NCBI RefSeq assembly: GCF_905171765.1
Contig: NC_053395.1
Coordinates: forward strand, 184,592,156-184,656,155
From: Bufo bufo
Taxonomy: Eukaryota; Chordata; Amphibia; Anura; Bufonidae
Length of the DNA: 64,000 nt
Direction of reading: 5' to 3'
Position 1 is the stretch's first letter. Each line of letters opens with the position of its first letter. Shown here one piece after another: positions 24,801 through 36,800 of this stretch. Under the pieces are notes generated by a model, which worked only from the letters and a program-made list of their open reading frames with translations, did not search any database and was not told the origin of the DNA. The position numbers were made by a program, and so were the translations under genes.

Positions 24801-27800
24801 ATAAGTGGCATGGAAACTGCAGAGCACTGCGTACCACTAATGTGAGAGGTTAAAATCAGCAACAGAGGTGTTTGAGGGCACACAGACACGCTACAGTGGA
24901 GCAGCTCACCACCAAAATCAACCAGGGAGCTACCAGACGTGTCTAAAACAATATGGGTACTGTGTATGGGTCTCCGAAACAAAAGAATGGGTCACTGCAC
25001 CTCTGCTAATTAAGTTGGAATTGGACCTCCACTGATTGACAAAGGGTTGACTTCTCTGGGGTCAACAGATGGACGTTGACATGTCAAATGAGAAACATCA
25101 GAGAAGAAACACCCTGAAACCATTGCTGAAAGAACACAAGCTGGTGGTGGCAGCGTTATGGTCTGGGGAATGTTTTCATGGCAGTCTCTGGGCCCACTCA
25201 TCCATGTGTAAGGCACTCGATTTGAGTATGAATCCATCCTTGCAGATCACGTACACCCATACATGCTGATTATTTTTCCTGGGGTGGATGTAGGGGTGGA
25301 TTGGCCATAGACCTTACAGGGAAATTTCCCAGTGAGCCGATGCCCAGGGGGCCGTCTGGGCCCTCCTCACGGCCAGCCAGTGGAAGGTTTTGGGGATGTA
25401 TTTTGTGCTCCTGGCGGCAGTATTTTGTGATAGACTGTGGTATTTGGCTCTGTTAGGGTGGTATAATGCCCCAATATGGTATTGCTGGCCCTGCCTTCCA
25501 TCAATTTGGACCCGACTACAAAACGGCCACTTTAAGTTCCCAGTCCGCCCCTGGGTGGATGGGATTTTCCAGAAAGACAATGCGACATGTCACAACATTG
25601 GTTGAAAGAGTTGAATTCCCCAGATATGAACCTAAATAAGCATCTGTAGGACCACCTCTATTGTTGTGTTCGCTCTATGGATCCTTCCCCACGCACCCAG
25701 CAGCTGTGGATGCACTGCAGTCAGCATGGCTCCGTATACCTGTGACAACCTACCAGGACCTTATACTGTCACTCCCAGCCCGTCTAGCTGTCTGTGCTGC
25801 ACATAGTGGTTACTCTGGATATTAGCTGGTAGTCATAATAATGTGACTCAAATGTGTATATGGATTGACATATAGAGATTAGCATATTACTGTATGTAGG
25901 ATGTGGTGAAAATTGAAACAACTTCTTTATGGACCTCACCAGAGTCTTCTCGTGCCCACGAGCATATGATAGGTCCATACAACATCCAGGTTATATTCAG
26001 CCATAATATGGCACTTTTAAATGGCTCTACTATACTTCCTGTTAGATTCTGTGTGAATAAGACCCATTGGATTCTGTATTGTGGTGCTTTTCTTCCCAGA
26101 AACATTGCTTCTAGGAAAGAATAAGTCCAAAATATGATAATAAATGGGGCACCGTACAACAGCACAAGTGGAAAGGAGCCCTAGGGTTTCCGTACATAGC
26201 CATACAGCCTCCATCCTGCTGTATGCAATAAATAACAAGGGGGTGGACAAGAGAACTTCTCCAGCGGATATGGCGCATGTCCCTTTAACCCTCCTGCCAT
26301 TTGTTTATCAACTTTTCATAAAGTAGAGACAGCATTCATCAAGGCTTGCTTGTACATAAAATCACACCCAGAACCAGATAGAATGTGTCCCAGTTTTCTG
26401 TTGTGTAGGAAGCATGGCAGTGTTATATGTGACCAGTTTAAGCCTGAAGAAGGGCACTTTGTACCTGAAACGTTGAACCATCTATGTGGCAGCAAACGAC
26501 AAATACAAGCTTTGATGAGTGTTGTCTCTCTTTTATGATTAACTGCTGTTGGGGGGGGGGGGGGGGGGGTCGCTGCTTTTTTTTTTTGGAAGGATTTTCT
26601 TCTTTATTTTTAATTTTCTGTATGTTAGGAACTGTTCATAGCAGCCATTGACTTTCTGAAACTGGAGAAAATAGAAATTGGAGGATTCAGAGGTAAAATC
26701 CTCAGTGAAGAAGTTCATATCATGAGTGAGGAATCAAATGAAATTTGGCGAATATTGCAGGAAAGTAAATACAACCCCATGGATTATACAAATGCAGTAA
26801 GTATTTTTTTCAGATACTGACATTTTTATTGTTGAATCTCTTTTTATTGCAAAGAAGGACAAAGCAATTGAACAGAGCATTATAGACAATATAAACAGTA
26901 AGTGCCCCCCATTTCCATACCCAAGAAGAGGTTTCAGTGATTAGACGGATATATATTACAACATAACCCTTTAGTCCAGGTACAATGAGGAATAAAGTAA
27001 ACCAGAGATGACGCCCAAGACAGCCGGGCTTGTGAGACTAAGCCTCCTGTGTCCAGTGGGTACACGAATAAGGTGAACCCTGACTTTGCGAACAAAGAAA
27101 CGCTCTAGCTAGGGAAAGTGAGTCATCTCGAGTACCACTTAGTGCACTCTCTCCAAGTAGCATAGCAATAAGGGGAACATAGAGTGCAAATTGTAGAGCC
27201 AAGTATGTGGAAGGAAAATGTAACAAGCACTCAGGTCGAGTTCCTAAAATGCACACTAATAATAAGGCAAAAATAGTGCTACTAAAACGCGGCTCATGGT
27301 AAGAAATACCAAAACGTCAACTAACATAGACAGGGAAACAGTGAGCCCCCAAAAATGTTGCATGCACCTACATTAGGCCCACAACGGGCATTTAAAAAGT
27401 CACACAACAGGGTTGTTTGACTTTTTTACACCAAAAACTGGCATAGTGGGCCATAATAAATGACCCCCATTGTGTCAAATCTTTCACTCTCCATCGAATT
27501 TTTTTTTCCAACATGTTGACTACATGAAATATCATCAACAAATAAATTGCTTCGACCACCATTTGAGCAGAATTTTGAACTTGGCTTTTGATGAGTCAAA
27601 TGGACTTGAATCTGCATTTAAGGTAAGTGAAAAGCTTTCTGTACAAAGGCTCTTGTATTAGTCGTTTTGTACAAGAACAATGACCTAGTTGCATTGGGAA
27701 ATAAATTGCATACATGGTCAACATTATCTATCTATCTATCTCTATCATTTATATAGATAATTGCCATATGCATCTGTCTGTCTATTTAACTGTCTCTTTG

Positions 27801-30800
27801 CATAATTTTATAATTTTTCTTTAGATTTTTTATTGATTCTCGATAATATATAAGGTAAAATAAGGTTTCATACACAAGCCCGCAATGATAATAGCAAACA
27901 AAAATGCAAATATCTTATGGCTGCCTATTGCATAAATATCAACATTTGATTTTTTAGGAATCCACTCCAATTTTTAAAAAAAATAAAAACTGTTAGGTTT
28001 CACTTTTTTGATGGGGTTTCAACAGGCGCAGAATTGTCTTACAAATGACATTTTTGAAACTTGACCACATAGCACCATACAAAAAGTCTACCTTCGCCTG
28101 CTAGTCCTGGGATAAAATATCAGCACGCTGTACAAACAATGTTAGGCCCCTTTTACACGAGTGTGGCAGATTGGCTCCGGATGCGTTCAGGGTGCGTTCA
28201 GTGAAACTCGCACCATTTCGCAAGCAAGTTCCGTCAGTTTTGTCTGCAATTGCATTCAGTATTTCAGTTTTTTCCGTGCGGGTGCAATGCGTTTTGATAA
28301 AACTGAAGGTTTACAAACAACATCTCTTAGCAACCATCAGTGAAAAACGCATCGCATCCACACTTGCTTCCGGGTGCAATGCGTTTTTCACTGAAGCCCC
28401 ATTCACTTCTATGGGGCCAGGGCTGCGTGAAAAACGCAGAATATAGAACATGCTGCGTTTTTCATGCAACGCAGGACTGATGCGTGAAAAAAAAACGCTC
28501 ATGTACACAGACCCATTGAAATGAATGCGTCAGGATTCAGTGCGGGTGCTATGCGTTCACGACGCGCATCGCGCCCGCACGGAAAGGTTGCTCGTGTGAA
28601 AGGGGCCTTAAGGAACCTATGCATTTTTCTTTCTGTATGATTGTTGGCCATGGTCTAAACATAGTAAAGAGTTGAATAGTTTTATAAAACTCCAAAAAGG
28701 ATGCAGAGGACATAGTAAAAAATACAATGTCAACATAATAAAAGGTACTCACTAGGGGTAAAAAGAGGAGTATAAGGAAAATAAAAAGGATGACAGCGGG
28801 AAAAATTGCTGTCAGGGACAACATCCCACTGTGTGAAAAACAGTTTTACTGGCAACGCTGTAAGAAGTCAGCTACAAGAGTAGCAGAGACATTTTAAAAT
28901 CATCATTAAATTGTAGACGGGACAGTGACTGTCCAGGTGGTATGACCACAGCGCTTGGCATGTTTATAATGAAGACTGGGGGTTCCGTGCTTTACACGCT
29001 ATCAAACGTACTGTCTTATGAAGGTAACTAACCTTTTACCTGGTGCGGGGGCATCGGAAACAAAATAGAAAAGATGATTGTCTTTCAAATGCAGCAATCG
29101 CAGGAGAATTATGCGTCAGCGCCCACTAATTCCACTGCCAGTCATTTGACAGAATCATGAGCATTTTAAAGAAACCATAACCAACAGGTTATAGTTATGG
29201 GCGAGTGCTGGGCTTATGCAATCAACCTTATAACATCTATTAGCTAAAACTTTTTCCTCCACTCCCCAGAAGTAACGTCTTTCTTGTTTGTACTTCTACA
29301 AACTTTCTATGAAAAAAAATATCAAGAGCAATAAAAAAAGAAGAAGAAAAGAAACAAAGGGCAAACAGAACAATGAAGAAGGGCGAGAGTTAAATGAGAT
29401 TGGGAACGGGGAAGCATAGAAGTTATCAGGATATAAAATGTATGTAGAGAGAAAGTAAAGACTAGGACTATATAGCCCCAGCTCTGATATCTTTTTGTAG
29501 CATCAGGACATTATATGGGGTTGTGTCATTTTGGGTTTAACTATTGTCTTTGTTACGTTTTTATTAATGCGGAAACACTTTGAGGGGATATATTGGACTC
29601 TTTTCGCATTACTACAACCAATCCTACATTTTTAGGATTTTTTTGAGAGCCGAGTACAAAATGAAATCTGAGCTGTGATTTGTTGCCATGGAAAGCAAAA
29701 GCAGTTTCATCCTATAGATTTTCTTTTAGTTTTCCATAGGGCCAACATAGGCCAATTTGAGATATACATATTGATTCCACTTTAGCATAACCTGCTTTAA
29801 CCATACAGTGAGGAACAGAAGTATTTGAACACCCTCTGATTTTGCAAGTTCTCCCACTTAGAAATCATGGAGGGGTCTGAAATTCACATTGTAGGTGCAT
29901 TCCCACTCTGAGAGACAGAATTTTTTTAAAAAATTCAGGAAATCACATTGTATGATTTTTTTTATTTTTTTTAAACTTTCAAGTTTTATTGATTTTTCAG
30001 CATAAGAAAATCAGAAAGTAAATATGTCACTTGCATAAGCCAGAATCAATGTTAACATTTGCAAAGTACAACTTTGACACTCATATTGTGATGTTACATA
30101 GTTAATCCAACATAAGAATATCAGATAATAAATGTCACTTGCATAATCTAACAACAATCACTAACATATGCAAGGTATATCATTGACATATACATCAGAT
30201 TGTAACATAGTAACATAGTAACATAGTACATAAGGCCGAAAAAAGACATTTGTCCATCCAGTTCGGCCTGTTATCCTGCAAGTTGATCCAGAGGAAGGCA
30301 AAAAACCCTGTGAGGTAGAAGCCAATTTTCTCCACTTTAGGGGAATAAAAAATTCCTTCCCAACTCCAATCATGCAATCAGAATAACTCCCTGGATCAAC
30401 GACCCCTCTCTAGTAGCTATAGCCTGTAATATTATTAAGCTCCAGAAATACGTCCAGGCCCCTCTTGAATTCCTTTATTGTACTCACCATCACCACCTCC
30501 TCAGGCAGAGAGTTCCATAGTCTCACTGCTCTTACCGTAAAGAATCCTCTTCTATGTTTGTGTACAAACCTTCTTTCCTCCAGACGCAGAGGATGTCCCC
30601 TCGTCACAGTCACAGTCCTGGGGATAAATAGCTGATGGGATAGATCTCTGTACTGACCCCTGATATATTTATACATATTAATTAGATCTCCCCTCAGTCG
30701 TCTTTTTTCTAAAGTGAATAACCCTAATTTTGATAATCTTTCAGGGTACTGTAGTTGCCCAATTCCAGTTATTACTTTAGTTGCCCTCCTCTGAACCCTC

Positions 30801-33800
30801 TCCAGCTCTGCTATGTCTGCCTTGTTTACAGGAGCCCAGAACTGTACACAGTACTCCATGTGTGGTCTGACTAGCGATTTGTAAAGTGGTAGGACTATGT
30901 TCATATCACGGGAATCTATGCCCCTTCTGATGCAACCCATTATCTTGTTGGCCTTGGCAGCAGCTGCCTGACACTGGTTTTTGCTGCTTAGTTTGCTGTT
31001 TATTAAAATTCCTAGATCCTTTTCCATGTCAGTGTTACCGAGTGTTTTACCATTTAGTATGTACGGGTGACTTGCATTTTTCTTCCCATGTGCATAACTT
31101 TACATTTATCAGTGTTAAACCTCATCTGCCACTTATCTGCCCAAGCCTCCAATCTATCCAGATCCCTCTGTAATAGTATACTGTCCTCATCAGTGTAAAT
31201 TACTTTACACAGTTTAGTGTCATCTGCGAAAATTGATACTTTACTATGCAAGCCTTCTACAAGATCATTAATAAATATATTGAAGAGAATAGGGCCCAAT
31301 ACTGACCCCTGAGGTACTCCACTAGTGACAGTGACCCAATCTGAGTGTGTACCGTTAATAACCACCCTCTGTTTTCTATCACTCAGCCAGTTACTTACCC
31401 ACATACAGATGTTTTCTCCCAGTCCGAGCATTCTCATTTTATATACTAACCTTTTATGTGGTACAGTGTCAAATGCTTTGGAGAAGTCCAGATATACAAC
31501 ATCCATTGATTCGCCGCTGTCAAGTCTAGAACTTACCTCCTCATAGAAACTGATTAAATTAGTCTGACATGACCGATCCCTCACGAAGCCATGCTGGCGT
31601 TATTTGCTTATTTCCGTTGAGATGCTCTAACATAGCATCTCTCAGAAAACCTTCAAACAGTTTACCCACAACAGATGTTAAACTTACCAGCCTATAGTTT
31701 CCAGGCTCTGTTTTTGGCCCCTTTTTGAATATTGGCACCACATATGCCACGCGCCAATCCTGTGGGACATTCCCTGTCAGTATAGAGTGTGCAAATATCA
31801 GAAATAAGGGTCTGGCTATGACATTACTTAATTCCTTTAGGATACGGGGGTGTATGTCATCCGGTCCTGGCGATTTGTCTATTTTAATCTTTTTAAGTCG
31901 CTGATGTACTTCTTCCTGGGTCAGACAGGACACTTTTAATGGGGAATTTATTTTTGCATTCTGCATGTCATCTGACTGTCACAGCTGTATGTGAGCAACA
32001 ATAGTACACACAGTAAAAGAGCTACTGACCGGACCCAAACTAGGGAGGATAAAGGGTGACCCCTGTCAGACCCTCAAAGCTCTCCCTATGCTGCTAAGCA
32101 CATGCCCGGATCCAAATGACGGAACAAGGCATGCCCACGTACCTAAGACTGATGACCACTGTAACCCCTACAATAGTGGAAGGGGCACGGCCACCGGTGC
32201 CCTACTCAGTATATGGAGGGAACCGTGGCCACCTCAGATCCAGTCAGAAAATGATCTGGTACACAACAATGTCTGTACACTTAGCTGAAGGTGTTGCAGC
32301 CGCAGAGAAGACGGATCCAAGGACAGCTGGCAATATCCGGAGTGCTTGCTGCAGCAGAACACAGGTCCAGTGAACTGATAGCTACAAGTGAAGATACTAA
32401 AGCCAGAGCTACAACTGAAATGAGAACTATAATCCACACCCTACAATAGGAGGAGGGGTGATATAAAGAGAGGGAAATCAAACGCATGAGGAACAGCTGG
32501 GAGGAAGGAAACCAAAAGTAAACAGAGCAGTGAGAACTCCTCCCAGCTCTAGTAGTGACATCATCACAGGGGTGGAGAAACAGAGCTGTGAGAACATCCC
32601 AAAGCTCTGGTAGTGACAGTACCCCCCCCTCTACGGGTGGACTCCGGACACCCAGGACCCACCTTCTCAGGATGAGCCCTATGAAATGCCCTGATGAGGC
32701 GAGTGGCTTTAATGTCCGACACCGGAACCCACATCCTCTCCTCAGGACCATAACCCTTCCAATGAACGAGGTACTGAAGAGAACCGCGGACAATGCGAGA
32801 GTCCACAATTCTGGAAACCTCAAACTCCAGATTGCCATGAACCAAAATCGGAGGAGGAGGCAAAGAGGTGGGTACCGTGGGCTGGACATATGGTTTTAAG
32901 AGAGATCTGTGAAATACATTATGTATCTTCCAAACCCGTGGAAGATCAAGACGGAAGGCAACAGGATTGATGACTGACAAGATTTTATAAGGCCCAATAA
33001 ACTTGGGACCCAATTTCCAGGAGGGAACCTTCAGTTTAATATTTCTTGTAGACAACCACACCAGATCACCCACATTCATGTCCGGACCAGGCACACGTCT
33101 CTTATCAGCCACACGCCTATACCTCTCACTCATCTTTTTAAGATTACTCTGAATCTTTTGCCAAATGGTAGACAAAGACGAGGAAAATCTCTCCTCCTCA
33201 GGTAAACCAGAAAGAGCCCCTCCCGAGAATGTCCCAAACTGCGGATGGAACCCATATGCACCAAAGAATGGTGACTTATCAGAAGATTCCTGACGACGGT
33301 TGTTCAGAGCAAACTCAGCAAGAGGGAGAAATGAACACCAATCCTCCTGGTTCTCTGCCACAAAACAGCGCAAATATGTCTCCAGATTCTGATTGAGGCG
33401 CTCAGTCTGACCATTCGACTGCGGGTGAAAAGCAGAAGAGAAGGACAGCCGAACCCCCAGGCGAGAACAGAAAGCCTTCCAGAACCTGGACACAAACTGC
33501 GTGCCTCTATCGGAAACAATATCAGAGGGAATGCCGTGCAATTTAACAATATGGTCGACAAAAGCTTGCGCCAACGTTTTAGCATTGGGTAAACCAGGGA
33601 AAGGTACGAAATGAGCCATCTTGCTAAAACGGTCCACCACCACCAGGATCGCCGACTTCCCCGAGGAACGAGGAAGATCCGTGATAAAGTCCATGGACAG
33701 GTGTGTCCAAGGACGGGAAGGTATGGGTAACCTGAAGGCCGTGAACGAGGGCCCTTAGCGCGAGCGCACGTCTCACAAGCAGCCACAAAACCCTTCACCG

Positions 33801-36800
33801 ACTTACGAAGAGCCGGCCACCAAAATCTCCGAGCAATGAGATCTACCGTGGCTCTACTCCCGGGGTGACCAGCAAGAACCGTATCATGATGCTCCTTAAA
33901 GAGTTTGTGACGTAGCTCAGGAGGCACGAACAACTTCTCAGAAGGACAACGGGCAGGTGCCTCAGTCTGGGCAGCCTGGACCTCGGCCTCCAAATCGGAA
34001 TATAGAGCAGAAACAACTACCCCCTCCGCCAAAATGGGACCCGGGTCCTCGGAGTTTCCTCCTCCCGGAAAACAGCGAGAGAGAGCATCAGCCTTCACAT
34101 TTTTTATCCCAGGTCGGAATGTAACAACAAAATTGAATCTGGAGAAGAACAGAGACCATCTGGCCTGTCTCGGATTCATACGCCTGGCCGACTCCAAGTA
34201 TGCCAGATTCTTATGGTCGGTAAAAACGGTGATAGGGTGCCTGGCCCCCTCTAACCAATGGCGCCATTCCTTGAAAGCCAACTTGATGGCCAACAACTCC
34301 CTATCTCCCACATCATAGTTTCTCTCTGCCGGGGAGAGTTTTTTAGAGAAAAAGGCACAGGGTCGCCATTTGGCAGGAGAAGGGCCCTGGGACAAAACCG
34401 CACCCACACCCACCTCGGAAGCATCCACCTCAACAATAAAAGGTAAGGAAACATCGGGATGCACCAAGACGGGAGCAGACCTAAAACTCTCTTTAATCTT
34501 AGAAAAGGCTGCAAGCGCCTCCTCCGACCAAGAGGAAAAATCCGCCCCCTTTTTTGTCATGTCAGTAAGGGGTTTGACAACAGAGGAATAATTCAAAATG
34601 AACTTTCTGTAATAGTTCGCAAAACCCAGAAAGCGCATCAATGCCTTCTGATTCTCAGGAAGCTCCCACTCAAGTACAGCACGGACCTTCTCCGGATCCA
34701 TGCGAAAACCAGAAGCAGAGAGGAGAAAACCCAGAAATTGAATCTCCGATACCATAAAAAGACATTTCTCCAGCTTGGCGTACAATTTATTTTCCCGCAG
34801 AATCTGCAGAACCTGAAAAAGATGATCCTGATGGGTCTGAACATCAGGGGAAAAAATCAAAATATCATCAAGATACACCAATACAAATTTCCCCATTAAA
34901 TGGTAGAAAATACTATTAACAAAATGCTGAAAGACGGCCGGAGCATTCATCAGGCCGAAAGGCATAACGAGATTCTCGAAATGCCCGTTAGGGGTATTAA
35001 AGGCCGTTTTCCATTCATCCCCCTCTCTGACCCTGACCAGGTTGTACGCACCTCTCAAATCCAATTTGGAAAACACCTTGGCCCCAACAATTTGGTTGAA
35101 GAGGTCCGGGATCAGAGGAAGGGGATAGGGATCGCAAATCGTGATACGGTTCAGCTCCCTAAAATCTAGGCAAGGTCTCAGAGAGCCATCTTTTTTTTTA
35201 ACAAAAAAAAAACCCGCGGCCACAGGTGACTTTGAGGGACGAATATGCCCCTTCTCGAGACTCTCGGAGATATAAGTTCGCATTGCGATTCTTTCCGGTT
35301 GTGAGAGATTGTAGAGGCGTGCTTTTGGCAGCTTGGCCCCGGGAATGAGGTTAATGGGACAGTCAAACTCCCGGTGAGGAGGCAGCTCCTGAACACCGCT
35401 CTCGGAAAACACGTCCGAGAAATCAGAGAGAAATGATGGCACAGTTTTAGTAGACACCTCTGCAAAAGTCGCTGTGAGACAATTCTCTCTACAAAAGTCA
35501 CTCCACTCATTTATTTGCCTTCCTTGCCAATCAATAGTGGGGTTATGTCTAGTGAGCCAGGGTAACCCCAAAACTAGAGGAGAAGGCAATCCGTTAAGGA
35601 CAAAACAAGATATATCCTCCACATGAGTGTCACCTACAGCTAGCCGGATATTGTGAACAATGCCCTTCAGAGATCTCTGTGAGAGTGGAGCAGAGTCAAT
35701 AGCAAAAACAGGTATATCCTTTTCTAATGTGCAAACCTGAAAACCATGCATGGCTACAAATTGAGTGTCAATAAGATTGACGGCCGCTCCACTATCGACA
35801 AAAATCTCACAAGAAATGACTTTGCTCTCTAGCGCCACCCTGGCAGACAGGAGAAAACGGGAACTGCAGGTCAGAGGAAAAGCATCAATTCCTACATCAA
35901 CTTTGCCCAAAGTAGCAGATGAAGCAGAATTTGATGATCTACCTTTTGAGGTTTTTCTCTTATTATCGCTCTTAGTACAGTTCAAGAATCTCCTAGACGG
36001 ACAAACATTTGCCAAATGACCTATGCCCCCACAACAAAAACACACCATACTCTGAGGACTAAATCCTCTTTTATCAGGGGCAAGTCAACCTAGCTGCATG
36101 GGCTCCTCCTCAGAAGGGAGCGAGACAGGATGAGGCCCCTGCACACTGAATGAGTCCGCACCACTGCCCCTAGACTGACAATGGCTGGACAGAGAGGTCT
36201 CGTTTCTTTCTCTTAGACGCCTCTCAAGGCGTACCGCCAATGACATGGCAGACTCTAAGGACGTTGGTCTCTCATGGAAAGCAAACGCATCTTTCAATCT
36301 CTCTGAGAGACCATGACAGAACTGACTCCGGAGTGCAGCATCATTCCAACCCGAATCAGCTGCCCATCTCCGAAATTCAGAACAATAAAGCTCTGCAGAC
36401 AGTTTGTTCTGGCATAAAACACGTAAGTTAGATTCGGCCAGAGCAACACGATCCGGGTCATCATAAATCTGCCCCAGGGCCACAAAAAATCTTTCCACGG
36501 ATCGAAGGGAGGGATCCCCTGATGGCAGCGAAAAAGCCCAAGTCTGAGCATTACCCCTGAGCAGGGAGATGACAATCCTCACCCTCTGCTGCTCATTACC
36601 AGAGGAGTGGGGACACAAGCAAAAATGGAGTTTGCATGCCTCTCTGAAGCGAACAAAATTCTCACTGCCCCCGGAGAACGTTTCCGGAAGTGAGACCTTT
36701 GGCTCGCAACAGACTCCATGAGCCGGAGCAGAGCCCAATGCTTGAAGCTGAGTCATAGATTGACGGAGATCCGCTACTTCCAAAAAAAGACCCTGCATGC

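Noticed and set aside
31325..31546. Plus-strand 73-codon ORF
   Set aside because: Antisense of the CR1/L2-type reverse transcriptase.
32088..32899. ORFs on both strands of the Gypsy LTR and its edge
   Set aside because: Same frames recur at 36972-37321 because the LTRs are duplicated; no protein similarity.
34034..36019. Plus-strand ORFs of 62-146 codons
   Set aside because: Antisense shadows of the Gypsy pol gene.
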